Source: Nonomuraea montanisoli (GTDB lineage Bacteria; Actinomycetota; Actinomycetes; Streptosporangiales; Streptosporangiaceae). Taken from it: a stretch of DNA of 64,000 nt. The stretch spans positions 1 through 64,000 of the forward strand of contig NZ_JABWGN010000016.1 in the NCBI RefSeq assembly GCF_013363975.1, given 5' to 3'. Positions 48,532 through 59,100 of the stretch are shown here, piece after piece. Under the pieces are notes generated by a model. The model saw nothing but the letters and a program-made list of their open reading frames with translations, was not told the DNA's origin and did not search any database. Position numbers and translations under genes: made by a program. Numbering within the stretch: position 1 is the stretch's first letter; each line of letters starts with the position of its first letter.

Positions 48532-48629
48532 CAAACGCAAGAATCGTTCATAGGTAACTAGTCGCGCAGAAACTTGGACGGGGCTTCAGACTCGGCACCG
48601 GCGGAGTACTCTGGCCTTCCACCGGACAT

Positions 48630-48655
48630 GGAGCCTGCCGAGAGGCACAGGCTCC
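48630..48655 (+). promoter_or_regulatory. Hairpin in the leader of the DivIVA-like gene
   Basis: GGAGCCTG and CAGGCTCC form a perfect 8-bp stem with a 10-base loop, 70 bases before the start codon. It may be a terminator for the epimerase gene or a 5'-leader structure. Confidence 0.5.
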
Positions 48656-48724
48656 CGGCTCGGCTGCCCCCGAACCCCCCGTCCGGCCCGTGTAGCCGTC
48701 TCGACAACCCAGGATCGAGCCTCC

Positions 48725-50017
48725 ATGCAGTCCGACATCGACGCCCAGCTCAACAACTTCTTCGAGGACGCCCCCGCACGCGAGTTCGACGTGGTCCTCC
48801 GTGGCTATGACCGCCACCAGGTTCACGATCATCTGAAGCAGCTCGACGGCGAGCTGCGCCAGGCCCGCGAGCAGGCCGTCGCCCTTCAGCGCGATCTGTC
48901 CGACTCCCAGCGCCAGCTCCAGGAGCAGGAGCGCCCTACCTACTCCGGTCTCGGCGCCCGCATCGAGCAGTTGCTCCGGCTGGCCGAGGAGCAGGCCACC
49001 GAGCTGGTCCAGGCAGCGAGATCCGAGGCTAACGAGATCAAGGCCGCCGCCAAGGTGGAGGCGGCGGACATGCGGGCCGCCGCCGAGGCCGAGGCCGCCG
49101 AGAAGCGCGCGCAGGCCACCCGCGAGAGCGACGAGATGCGCACCACCGCGGAGCGGGACGCCGAGGACATCCGCTCGACCGCGCGCCGCGAGGCCGACGA
49201 GCTGACCAGCACCACCGAGCGCGAGGTCGCCAAGCTGCGGGCCACCGCCGACCACGAGGTCGCCGAGAAGCGGGCCGACGCCGAGCGCGAGATCGCCAAG
49301 CTGCGCACCACCACCGAGCGTGAGGTGGCCCAGCTTCGGGCCTCCACCAAGCGTGAGCGCGACGAGGTGCTGACCACCGCCAAGCGGCAGGCCGACGAGA
49401 TGCGGGCGCAGGCGCAGCGGGTCCTGGAGGAGTCCGAGGCCAAGCGGGCCCAGGACGAGGCGGAGTTCGAGATCCAGCTGGCGTCCCGGCGCGAGGAGGC
49501 GGAGCGCCAGGAGGCGGAGCGCCACGCCACCGCGCAGGCCGCGACCCAGAAGCTGGTCGCCGAGGCCGAGCAGCGCGCCGCGACGGCCGAGTCCCGCGCC
49601 ACCAAGGCCACCCAGCAGGCCGAGCAGACCCGCCGCGAGGCCGACCTGCACGCCAAGCAGCTCGTCGCCAACTCGCGCAAGAACGCCGACCAGATCGTGG
49701 CCGAGGCCAAGACCAGCGCCGAGACCATCGTCACCGAGGCGAAGACCGAGGCCGAGCGCACCCGCACCGCCATGCAGCGCCAGGTCGACGAGCTCACCCG
49801 CCAGCGCGACAGCATCACCAGCCACCTGGCGCAGCTGCGCCAGCTGCTGGGCGGCGCCGCCCTGCCGGGCATGGACCCCGAGCCCGCGGTCACGGCCGCC
49901 CCGCCGAAGCCGGCGATCCCGGCCCCGGCCCCGGCCGCCGAGAAGCCGCTGACGCCGGCCCCGGCCGCCAAGCCGGAGGCCAAGTCCGAGGACGACGCGG
50001 AGTGGTGGCAGGAGTAG
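48725..50017 (+). CDS. DivIVA-domain long coiled-coil protein (Scy/FilP/cellulose-binding type)
   Basis: A 430-residue cytosolic protein. The N-terminal DivIVA-like motif is REFDVVLRGYDRHQVHDHLKQLDGELRQ. Residues about 100-370 form an unbroken Ala/Glu/Arg/Thr-rich coiled coil built on an 11-residue-like periodicity (EADELTSTTEREVAKLRATADHEVAEKRADAE and similar). The tail is Pro/Ala-rich and ends DDAEWWQE. Such proteins (Scy and its relatives) organise polar growth and hyphal branching in filamentous actinomycetes. A weak ribosome site precedes ATG. A strong terminator follows. Confidence 0.88.
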   Translation: MQSDIDAQLNNFFEDAPAREFDVVLRGYDRHQVHDHLKQLDGELRQAREQAVALQRDLSDSQRQLQEQERPTYSGLGARIEQLLRLAEEQATELVQAARSEANEIKAAAKVEAADMRAAAEAEAAEKRAQATRESDEMRTTAERDAEDIRSTARREADELTSTTEREVAKLRATADHEVAEKRADAEREIAKLRTTTEREVAQLRASTKRERDEVLTTAKRQADEMRAQAQRVLEESEAKRAQDEAEFEIQLASRREEAERQEAERHATAQAATQKLVAEAEQRAATAESRATKATQQAEQTRREADLHAKQLVANSRKNADQIVAEAKTSAETIVTEAKTEAERTRTAMQRQVDELTRQRDSITSHLAQLRQLLGGAALPGMDPEPAVTAAPPKPAIPAPAPAAEKPLTPAPAAKPEAKSEDDAEWWQE

Positions 50018-50051
50018 CCGACCGCTCGCACGGGGGCTGAATGACGGCACG

Positions 50052-50085
50052 GAGAGCCTGGCGACCATGAGGTCGCTAGGCTCTC
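50052..50085 (+). terminator. Intrinsic terminator after the DivIVA-like gene
   Basis: A 15-bp stem GAGAGCCTGGCGACC / GGTCGCTAGGCTCTC (one mismatch) with an ATGA loop, followed by TTTCT. This is the most classical rho-independent terminator in the window. Confidence 0.92.
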
Positions 50086-50151
50086 TTTCTGTTGCCGGGC
50101 CCCCTACGCGGCGCCGGCGCCTGGTCCGCCCCCGATCTCCAGGAGCCCCGC

Positions 50152-51330
50152 TTGTCCGCCGACGTCACCCGCGACACCCCTCGTCAGGATTCCCCCGACG
50201 CCCCCTCGTCCGCTGCTGAGGCCCCGCCGGGCGCGACGCCGGAGGACCCCTCGTCGGACGTTCGTCACGGAAGGGCGGGGACGGCGGCGCACGGGCTGCC
50301 GGGGCGGCCGTTCGGGCGTGGTCCGTTCCTGTTCGGGCTGGTCGGCGGGCTCGGCGTGCTGACGGCGATCGCCATCGCGCAGATGGTCGTCGCCTCCCTG
50401 AGCGTGATCATCCTCGTCGTGGTGGCGATGTTCCTGGCCGTGGGGCTGAACCCGGCGGTCGAGGCGTTGCAGCGGGCCGGCCTGGCCCGGCGCGGGGCGA
50501 TCTCGACCGTGTTCGCCGGCGTCATCGTGTGCTTCGTGCTGTTCGGGCTGGCCATCGTGCCGCCGGTCAGCCAGGAGCTGACCGAGTTCGTCGCGGCCGT
50601 GCCCGGCTACGTCAAGGAGCTGAGCAACCACCCCACCCTGCGCAGCCTCGACGCCGACTACCAGATCCTGCCGAAGCTGGCCGGGTTCGTCACCGGCACG
50701 CTCGCGCCGTCGCTGGCCAGCGGTGTCCTCGGGGCCGGGCTCGTCGTGCTCGACAGTCTGTTCACCACGGTGACGCTGCTCGTGCTCATGCTGTACTTCC
50801 TCGGCTCGCTGCACACGATCAAGGCGTACCTGCTCAGGCTGGTGCCGGCCTCGCGGCGGGAGCGCACGGCGGCGCTGTCGGAGCAGATCCTGGACGGCAT
50901 CGGCGGCTACGTCGCCGGCAACGTGCTCATCTCGGTCATCGCGGGCGTGGTGGCGTGGATCTTCCTGTCGGTGCTGGGCGTGCGGTACGCGCTGGCGCTG
51001 GCGCTGGTGGTGGCGCTGACGGACCTGATCCCGCTGGTCGGCGCCACCATCGGCGCCGTGCTGGTCACCGGGGTGGCGCTGCTGCAGTCGCTGCCCCTGG
51101 GCATCGCGTGCGCCGTGTTCTTCCTCGTGTACCAGCAGGTCGAGAACTACCTCATCTACCCGAGGGTGATGAAGCGATCGGTGGACGTGACGCCCGCGGT
51201 GACGGTGATCGCGGCGCTGGTCGGCGGCGCGCTGCTCGGGATCGTCGGCGCGCTGCTGGCCATCCCGGTCGCCGCCGCCATCTCGCTGATCATCCGGGAG
51301 ATCGTGCTGCCTCGCCAAGCTCGGTCCTGA
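50152..51330 (+). CDS. AI-2E family transporter (UPF0118/PerM)
   Basis: A 392-residue membrane protein. TTG at 50152 was chosen because CAGGAG lies seven bases upstream; the frame itself opens at 50092. Seven to eight helices are predicted after a polar ~60-residue N-terminus. Family segments are IAIAQMVVASLSVIILVVVAMFLAVGLNPAVEAL, the GAALTDLIPLVGATIGAVLVT-like helix and YQQVENYLIYPRVMKRSVDVTPAVTVIAALVGGALLGIVGALLAIPVAA. Members transport varied small molecules or ions (AI-2, sodium); the substrate here is unknown. Its 3' end overlaps the convergent hydrolase gene by 41 bases. Confidence 0.9.
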   Translation: MSADVTRDTPRQDSPDAPSSAAEAPPGATPEDPSSDVRHGRAGTAAHGLPGRPFGRGPFLFGLVGGLGVLTAIAIAQMVVASLSVIILVVVAMFLAVGLNPAVEALQRAGLARRGAISTVFAGVIVCFVLFGLAIVPPVSQELTEFVAAVPGYVKELSNHPTLRSLDADYQILPKLAGFVTGTLAPSLASGVLGAGLVVLDSLFTTVTLLVLMLYFLGSLHTIKAYLLRLVPASRRERTAALSEQILDGIGGYVAGNVLISVIAGVVAWIFLSVLGVRYALALALVVALTDLIPLVGATIGAVLVTGVALLQSLPLGIACAVFFLVYQQVENYLIYPRVMKRSVDVTPAVTVIAALVGGALLGIVGALLAIPVAAAISLIIREIVLPRQARS

Positions 51331-52090
51331 GGAACTCCGCGACCGCCGCGTTGAACGCCTCCGGCTGCTCGACCGCGCTCAGGTGACCGGCCTTCGGGAT
51401 GACCTCCAGCCGTCCCCCCGGTACGGCCCGCGCCATGGCCTCGGCCTCGGCGGGCGGCGCGAGCTGGTCCTCCTCGCCCACGACGACGAGCAGCGGCGCC
51501 TTGAGGGCGGTCAGGGTGTCGGCGGAGTCGGGGCGGGCCGCCATGGCGCGCTGCGCCCAGGCCACCGCCCCCGGCGGCGCCGACTGGACGAGCCCCTTGA
51601 CCCGGCCCACGACCATGGCCCGGCGCTCCTTGGTGGTCTGCCCGAGGAGGCCGGGCAGCACGTCGGTGACGAGCACGCCGGTGTCGCCGGACAGCACCGC
51701 GCGGGCGATGCGCTCGCGGTTGTCGCGGGCCTGCTGCGGGTCGGGGGCCGCCTTGGTGTCGGCCAGGATGACGCCGAGGACGCGGTCGGGGTGACGGCGG
51801 CAGAAGGCCATCGTCACGTAGCCGCCCATCGACAGGCCGCCGATCACCGCGCGCTCGATCCCCTCCCGGTCGAGCACGGCGGCCACGTCGTCGGCCATCA
51901 CGTCGACGGACGGCTCGTCCTCGCCCAGCCGCGACCCGCCGAAGCCACGCAGGTCGGGGGTGATGACGCGGCACGTGGTGGCCAGCCCCTCCCGTTGCGC
52001 CAGCCACATGGCCGAGGAGAGGGGGAAGGCGTGGAGCAGTACGACCGGCAGGCCGCTTCCCGCTGATCTCGTGTAGAGCTGCACGATCAC
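51290..52090 (-). CDS. Alpha/beta-fold hydrolase
   Basis: A 266-residue cytosolic hydrolase starting at GTG. The oxyanion segment is LPVVLLHAFPLSSAMW, the nucleophile elbow GGLSMGGYVTMAF (Ser), and the catalytic His is in PKAGHLSAVEQPEAFNAAV, with Asp in VVGEEDQLAPPAEAE. Such proteins include lactonases, esterases and 3-oxoadipate enol-lactonase-like enzymes; the substrate is not inferable. It is convergent with the AI-2E gene and overlaps it by 41 bases. Confidence 0.93.
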   Translation of the reverse strand: MIVQLYTRSAGSGLPVVLLHAFPLSSAMWLAQREGLATTCRVITPDLRGFGGSRLGEDEPSVDVMADDVAAVLDREGIERAVIGGLSMGGYVTMAFCRRHPDRVLGVILADTKAAPDPQQARDNRERIARAVLSGDTGVLVTDVLPGLLGQTTKERRAMVVGRVKGLVQSAPPGAVAWAQRAMAARPDSADTLTALKAPLLVVVGEEDQLAPPAEAEAMARAVPGGRLEVIPKAGHLSAVEQPEAFNAAVAEFLRTELGEAARSPG

Positions 52091-52238
52091 ACGGTAGACC
52101 GGTTCCCTGAGACAATCACTTCACGTCATATACGTCAGATACCGATATACCCAGATATGGGCGTCCGCTTTTCTCGCCCCATCTTCCCCACGCCTTGCCG
52201 CCGCTCCCGCGTTCCGGCCGGGAACCCGCCGCGCGGGG

Positions 52239-53006
52239 TCAGCTCAGGCCGATGGCCGTGGCGCCGCCGTCCACGAAGAGAACCTGGCCCGTCACGTACG
52301 CCGACGCGTCGCCCGCCAGGAACACCGCCGGCTGCGCCATCTCCTCCGGCGTGCCCCAGCGGCGCATCGGGACGCCCGCGACCGTGGCGCGGCTCGCCGT
52401 CTCGTCCTCCCACAGGTTGCGGTTGAGCTCCGTGGCCGTCCAGCCCGGGCACAGCGCGTTGACCCGGACGCCCGACTGCGCCCACTCGACCGCGAGGGTT
52501 CTGGTGAGCGCCACCAGGCCGGCCTTCGCCGCCGCGTACCCGGCGAGGAAGGGCGCTCCCAGCGCCGCCACCGACGCGACGTTGATCACCGAGCCGCTGC
52601 CCCGTTCGAGCAGGTGCGGCGCGATCGCGTGGCACACGACCATGGCCGAGTCGAGGTTGAGCCGCATGAGCTTGTCCCAGCCCGACAGCCGCAGGTCCTT
52701 GAACTCCACCATGAAGTTCGAGCCGCCCGCGTTGTTGACGACGATGTCGACGTGCCCGAGGCCCTCGACGGCCTGCCGGACGGCGTCGGCGGCGGCGTCG
52801 CGGTCGGTGAGGTCGGCCGGGATCACCAGGGCCCGGCGGCCGCGCGCCTCGACCTCCTTGGCGACCTCGCCCAGGGAGTCGGCCGAGCGGGACACGAGCG
52901 CCACGTCGGCCCCCGCCTCGGCGTAGGCGAGCGCGACGGCCCGCCCGATCCCCTTCGACGCCCCGGTGACCAGAGCCTGCTTCCCGCTGAGATCGAACGC
53001 GCCCAC
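52239..53006 (-). CDS. SDR-family oxidoreductase
   Basis: A 255-residue classical short-chain dehydrogenase. It has the NAD(P) motif ALVTGASKGIGRAVALAYAEAG (TGxxxGIG) and the NNAGG motif. The catalytic Ser is in INVASVAALGAPFLAG, and Tyr with Lys is in YAAAKAGL. The PG motif CPGWTATELN and the GQVLFVDGG ending are present. The Arg after the second strand (VSRSAD) suggests NADP preference. No neighbour points to a substrate; gluconate- or acetoacetyl-type dehydrogenases are alternatives. Start MGAFDLSGKQALVTG is clear. Confidence 0.94.
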   Translation of the reverse strand: MGAFDLSGKQALVTGASKGIGRAVALAYAEAGADVALVSRSADSLGEVAKEVEARGRRALVIPADLTDRDAAADAVRQAVEGLGHVDIVVNNAGGSNFMVEFKDLRLSGWDKLMRLNLDSAMVVCHAIAPHLLERGSGSVINVASVAALGAPFLAGYAAAKAGLVALTRTLAVEWAQSGVRVNALCPGWTATELNRNLWEDETASRATVAGVPMRRWGTPEEMAQPAVFLAGDASAYVTGQVLFVDGGATAIGLS

Positions 53007-53064
53007 GTTGCCTCCTCAAGTCATTACCGAACATGATTCTAGGGACATGCCACCCCGGAACGCC

Positions 53065-53099
53065 ACCGGCGCGGGCCCCGCGAAGGGTCCCGCGCCGGT
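53065..53099. terminator. Hairpin terminator after the RHS gene
   Basis: ACCGGCGCGGGCCCC pairs with GGGTCCCGCGCCGGT over 15 positions with one mismatch and a five-base loop. It lies 26 bases beyond the RHS stop. Confidence 0.75.
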
Positions 53100-53124
53100 G
53101 TTCGTTCACCCAAGGGTCAGTCCG

Positions 53125-56100
53125 CTAGCCGCCCAGCCCCCAGATGATGATGTCGAGAGCGTCGGCCAACCCGCTCTTGTCCATGTACTGGGCCATCTTG
53201 AAGCCGGTCTCGGCGACCGTGCCCGTCCTGGTGTTCTCCGGCTCGACCTTCTCCGGCCTGAAGATCTGCCGCTCGCCCTGCCCCGAGCCGCCGGGCCTGG
53301 CCGCCGGCGGTGGCCCGTCCGGGTACGTCCGGCCGTCGCGGTAGACGGTGTAGGACTGGGTCGGCTGGGTCGAGCCGTCGTTGCGGTAGATCTGGCTCGG
53401 CCGTGGCTGCATCGGCTGCCGGCTGTCCCTCGGCGGGGACTGCCGCTGCGTCGCCCGGTGGCTGGTCGGCCGCTGCGCCGGCCGCTGCCGCGCCCGCTGG
53501 ACCCCGCTCGGGAGCTTGCCGGCCCGCCGGTTGCGCGTCCTGGCCGCCGCCGACGCCCGCCGCTTCGCCGCCTGATCGGCTTCCTTCCTCTTCGCCTCTC
53601 TTCTCGCCTGGGCCGCGGCCCGCCGCTTGGCCCGTGCCGTCTCCGCCTTCCTGGCCCTCTCCAGCGCGTTCTTCCTGGCCCGCTCCTGAAGCTTCTTCCT
53701 GGCCTGGGCCGCGGCCCTCTTCTTGGCCTCCTCCGCGATCCGCTTCTTGGCTTCCGCCGCGGCCTTCCGCTTGGCCTCCGCCAGCGCCCGGCGCCGCGCC
53801 GCCGCGAGAGCGGCCCGCCTGGCCGCCGCACGCGCCGCCGCGATGGCGGCTCGCCTGGCGGCGGCCATCGCCAGCCTCCTGGCGATGACCTGCGCCGCGA
53901 CCCGCACCACGATGGCCGCGACGAACCAGAAGAGCTGACCGTCGGGGTCGCTCATGGTGACGGGGCTGTTGTTGGCGTAGGCGTAGGCGTTGAGCTGCTG
54001 CGGGTTCTGCTCCTCCATGACGGGGTCGACCGACAGGAAGCGCCCGAGCTTGGGGTCGTACTCGCGGGCGCCGAGGTGGACGAGCCCGGTGGTGGCGTCC
54101 TGCGTGCCGCCCACGAACCCGCGCTGCCCCGGCCAGAACGCCGGCGGCGATCCCCGGTTCTCGCCGAACGGCGTCGTCCGGCGTACCGCCAGCTCACCGG
54201 TGGTGGCGTTCACCGCCGCCTGCGAGGTGCCCTGGTGGTCGTTGGCCAGGAAGTAGACCTGGTTGTCCGGCGTGCGCACCGCGATGGGCTCGCCGCCGAT
54301 GGTGTAGTAGCGGGTCTGCTCGACGGCGTCCTTGGCGAAGTCGAAGCGCAGCTCCATGTCGTCGACGAAGAGCGTGGCGTCGGTCGACGTCTTGCGGATC
54401 AGCCGGTCGCCGTCCGCGCTGTAGACGAAGGACGTCGTCTTGCCCGCCTCCGTCACCGACTCCAGGTTGCCCTCGGCGTCCCAGACGAGGCTCTGGTCGG
54501 AGTTGCCGACCTTGCGCCTGGTGGTGTTGCCGGCCGCGTCGTACTCGAACAGGTCCGACCCGACGGTCTGCAGCGCGTGCGGCTGCTTGCCGCCGGCGGC
54601 CGGGTAGGTGTAGTCGCGCGTGCTCTCACCGGCGCCGCCCCAGGCGTGCTTGGTCTCCTTGACGCGGTTGCCGGTGGAGTCGTAGGCGTAGCTGACCGCG
54701 TACGGGGCCACGCCGCCGATCTTGTCCGACTGCGGGCTGCCGGCGGCGCAGTCGTCGGTGGCGGTCCACGCCGAGGTCATCCGGCGCAGGTGGTCGTAGG
54801 TGAAGCACTGCGTGTCCGGGCCGCTCGCGCCCTTGTCGGCGATCTTGGTGATGTTGCCGATCGCGTCGTAGGTGTAGTTGAGGTCCAGGTCGGTCGCCGC
54901 GGCGCCCTCCCTGTCCACCTTCATCCGCGACAGCCGGCGCGTGCCCTCGTCGTGGGTGTAGGTCAGCCAGGTCCGCTTGCTGCCCGACCCCAGCTCGTAC
55001 TGCAGGATCTCGCCCAGCTTGGAGTAGCGGGTCGCGCTCACGTACGCCGACAGGCCGGTGACCTTGACCGGCTGGCTGAGCTCGTCGTAGGTGTAGACGA
55101 CCGACTCCTCGGCGAGCCCGCCGGCCGCCGGGAAGCTGACCGACTGGACCTGGTCGTCGATCGTGTAGCGGGTGTTGAGCACGTACGAGCCCGCCAGCTT
55201 GCCCTCCCGCTCGGGGACGGTGACGGTCTCGCGCAGCGGGCGGTAGTCGGAGTCGATGGCGTTGATCTCGGTCTTGTACGCCTGCCCGCCCGCGTAGCGG
55301 ATGCTGGCGTTCAGGTGCCCCTTGGCCAGCGCGTCGTACTGCCACTCGGCGAGCAGCGCGCCGGTCTCGGAGCCCTCGCGCAGCTCCTTCCTGCGGCCCA
55401 GCACGTCGTAGACGTAGTACAACGTCTTGCCGCGCGAGTCGGTGGTGCTGACCAGCTCGTCGGCGTCGTTGTACGTCATCGTCGTGACGCCCTTGTCGGG
55501 GTCCTCCGACTTGATCTCACGGCCGCGCAGGTCGTAGTGGTGGCGCCACACGTTGCCCGCCGAGTCGGTCACCGTGGAGAGGCGTCCGGCGTGGTCGTAG
55601 GCGTACTTGGTGGCCTCGTACTCGCCCGTCGGGGTGGCGCCCTTGTACTGGCGCAGCTCGATGAGCCGGCCGTCGGCGTCGCCGATGCGGGTCGTGGCGG
55701 TGCCTCCGGGCGGCGGCGTCACGTGGATCCGGTCGCCCTGCTGCGTGGTGGTGACCCGGTACTTCTCCTGGCCCTTCGTCCTGAGGATCTGGGCGTTGGC
55801 GTCGCCGGTGCCGTCGAAGGTCGTCACGACCTGGTTGGGCACGTCGGTGTCGGCCACGGCCAGCAGGTCGGTGGCGGGCGCGCCGGTGGCGAAGTAGCCG
55901 GTGTTGGTCTTGGCCGCCTCGCCGAGCGAGTTGTAGACGGTGTCGGTGATCGTGCGCCCGTCACGCAGCGCCGGGTCCTGCGTCTGGTCGTCGCGCGGCG
56001 CGGGTTCCTGGGTCTGGCGCTTGCGCATCAGGCCGTCGTACAGCTCGTGGCTGGCGCTGTAGGTGCCGTCCGCGTTCAGCGTCTTCGTGGTGACGAAGCT

Positions 56101-59100
56101 GGGCCCGTCGGTGCGCATGGTGTAGGAGTACTCGGTGCTGGGCGACTGTCCGGCCGCCTTGCTCCGGTCCGGCTGCCACACCTTGACCAGGCGGCCGAGC
56201 GCGTCGTACTCCAGGTCGGTGCGCCGGTTGTTCGTGTCGATCTCGGCGTACGGCTCTCCCCAGGCCGGTTCGAGCAGGGTGCGCTCGACGTGGCCGAGCT
56301 GGTTGACCTCCTTGATCTCGGTCGGGGGCGCGCCCGCCGCCGGCGAGTAGGTGGTGGTGGACTTGGTGCCGACCGCGTCGGTCTCGCTGGTCTCGCGGCC
56401 GTAGGCGTCGTAGGTGTGGGTGCTCTCCACGATCGTCGCGCCGTCACCGGAGACGGTGTGCTCGACCGTGGTCACGTCGCCCTTGCTCGGCGCCTGACCG
56501 TAGGCCTTGTTGTCGTACTGGACCTTCTCGTCGGAGATGATCTCGTCGCCGGCCAGCTTCGACACGGCGGTGCCGCAGCCCGCGGCGACCTTCTGGATCC
56601 GGCTCGTGTAGTCGAGCATCCAGGCCGCGTCGTTGCGGGCGTAGGTGTAGCGGGTGCACAGGTCGTCGTCCGTGCTGGCCAGGTCGCCCTGCTCCTCCAC
56701 CTGGGTGAGCAGGCCCTTGGTGTCGTACGCGCGCTCCTCGCCGGTACGCCGCCACTTGCCCCCGTCCAGCGCGGTGCGGGTGACCATGGACTTGGGCTCG
56801 ACCACGTACGCGGCCTTGGTGACGCCGCCCTGCGTGGACTCGGCGGTCTTGACCGACCAGGGCTCCTCCAGCGTGGCGGTCAGGATGGCCCCGCCGTCGC
56901 CGTCGTAGAGGATCTCCTCGCGCTCGAAGCCGGCGAGCTGGTCGAGGTCGTCGAGCTTGACGCCCTCGGAGTCGGTGACCTGCGCGCTGCGCTTGGAGCC
57001 GTCGGCCAGCTTGTCACCGTGCATGCCGCGGAAGTACCGGAACTCCGTCAGCGTGCGCTTGGCGTCCTGCCCGTCGCCCTGGCGCACCCGCACCCGGCCG
57101 AACCCCCGGTAGTCGGACCACGTGCGGTGCTCCGGCTTGACGAGGACGTTGTCGGCGAAGCGCCAGGCGGCGCCGTCGAGGTACTCGTAGTCGGTGATGA
57201 CGTTCGGCGCGCCGCCGACGCGGTCCACCTCGATGGTCTGCGTGACCAGGTACTTGTGGAACCAGTCGGTGACCTCGGACTCGTTCGGCGGCGCCCAGCG
57301 CTGCGGGAAGCAGCGCCTGGTGTTCTTGTCGGCCGCGGGCACGTCGCCGGGCTTGCAGTCGGCGGCCGAGTAGTTGACGCGCAGCTCGCCGCCCGACTCG
57401 TTGTTGACGGCCTGCACGCGCCACTTGACCAGCGGGGCGCGCCCCTCGTTGGCGTCCACCCGGTTGGCGAGCTGGACACCGGTGAACGTGATCTTGGGCA
57501 GCGTGATCGTGCCGCCCACGTGACCGGTCTGCTGGATCGACGCCAGCCACAGCGCCGGGCTCATGCCGTCGCCCGAGGCGGGGAACTGGTGCGTCAGCGT
57601 CCAGGAGTCGACCGGGTTGTACCCGCCCGTGGCGTTGAGGATCTGCGTGGTCACCTTCGCCAGGCGCTTGCGGGTGAAGAACGTCGGCGCCAGGCGGTCG
57701 GTGCACTTCACGCCCGCGTCACAGATCTGGTCGAACGGGACGTCCGGCCAGGAGGCGGCGGTCTCCTTCTTGAGCTGGTCGGCGGCGCAGGTGATCGTGC
57801 CGCTGGGCAGGCATCGCTCGGCCGTCTCGAACACGACACGGGCCGCCGGCGCCTTGGTGAACAGCTCGTTCTGCAGGTAGCCGTAGTCGATGCGGGTGAG
57901 GTAGCCGGCGCGGTCGTACACGGTGCCCTGCTCGGGCTTCATGTTCCGGCCGTAGTAGTTCTTCTCCTGCGCGTACCAGTAGGTGGTGGCGTTGCCGTGG
58001 GTGTCCACCGCGTAGTCGAGGTTCCACCGGTACGCCTGCTGGCACCAGGCGTTGGCCGGGGTGCTGTTGTAGCAGGGCTCCCCGCTGTTGTTGCCGAACA
58101 CCGGCACCGTCTGCACCGACTTGGTCTCCGGTTTGCCGGTGACCCAGCCGGGCAGGCGGTTCAGGCCGAAGGTGTACTGGGTGCCGTCGGCGGCGGTGAC
58201 CCGCCAGTACTCGCCGTTGTTGTCGCCGTTGGTCGCCCCGGTGAGGTACTCGATGCGGGTGCCGTCGTCGCGCTTGGGCCGCCACTGCTTGCTCGTGGCG
58301 TCCTTGACCAGCTCGACGGCCGAGTTGCCGAGCGACAGGGTGACGTTCTCGCCGTCCCAGCACAGGTCGCCGGTCTTCTTGCCGTCGATCATGCACGACT
58401 TGTAGCGGCGCTCGACGTAGCCGCTGGGGTTCAGCTCGAAGCCCTCGCCGACCCAGGACGGCTGGTTGTTGGTGGAGGCGGTGCGGCCGTCCACGCTCTG
58501 CGAGGAGTAGTCGACCGACAGCTCCGGCTCGTCGCCGCCGAGCGCCGGCGGTGAGCGCAGGTCGTAGTCCCAGTTGAAGTCACCGGACTGGGCGCCGACG
58601 CTCCAGCTCGCCGAGGGGGCGAGCGAGGTGGAGGCGTGGTCGCCCGCCGGGCCCGACGCCGCCGCCGTCACCGCGTACAGGGCGGGCGTGTCGAAGTCGG
58701 CGGTGAGCGTGCCGGCCTTGGTGTCGTTCTTGGTCGGCACGGGCTCGGGCAGGGGGCAGGCCCCGGTCGCCGCGGTGAGCACGCAGTCCGGCAGCTTCAC
58801 CACCCGCAGGCGGGAGGCGTAGTCGCCGCCGGACGCGTAACGGAAGCCCGAGTAGTCGATCTGGAGCCGGGTCCTGCCGGTCTTGGCCGCCACGCCCTGC
58901 CCGGGCGAGACCCGCAGGGCGACGCCGAGCAGGCCGGCGCGCTGCACCTGCGCGGGATCGAGGAGCTCGACGCGGACGGGGCCGGCCTCGGCCGCCTTGG
59001 CGGTCTTGGCGTCACCGCCCTCGGGCGCGGCCAGCCGTACCGGGAAGGCCGCGTCGGCGGCCTTGAGCTGGGCGGCGCCGCCCAGCTCGGCGGTCTGGGC

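Noticed and set aside
52966..58554. A very long plus-strand open frame (over 1800 codons) opposite the RHS gene
   Set aside because: It is antisense to a gene with clear domains, has an Arg/Gly/Val-rich composition typical of GC-rich shadow frames, and shows no protein motif.
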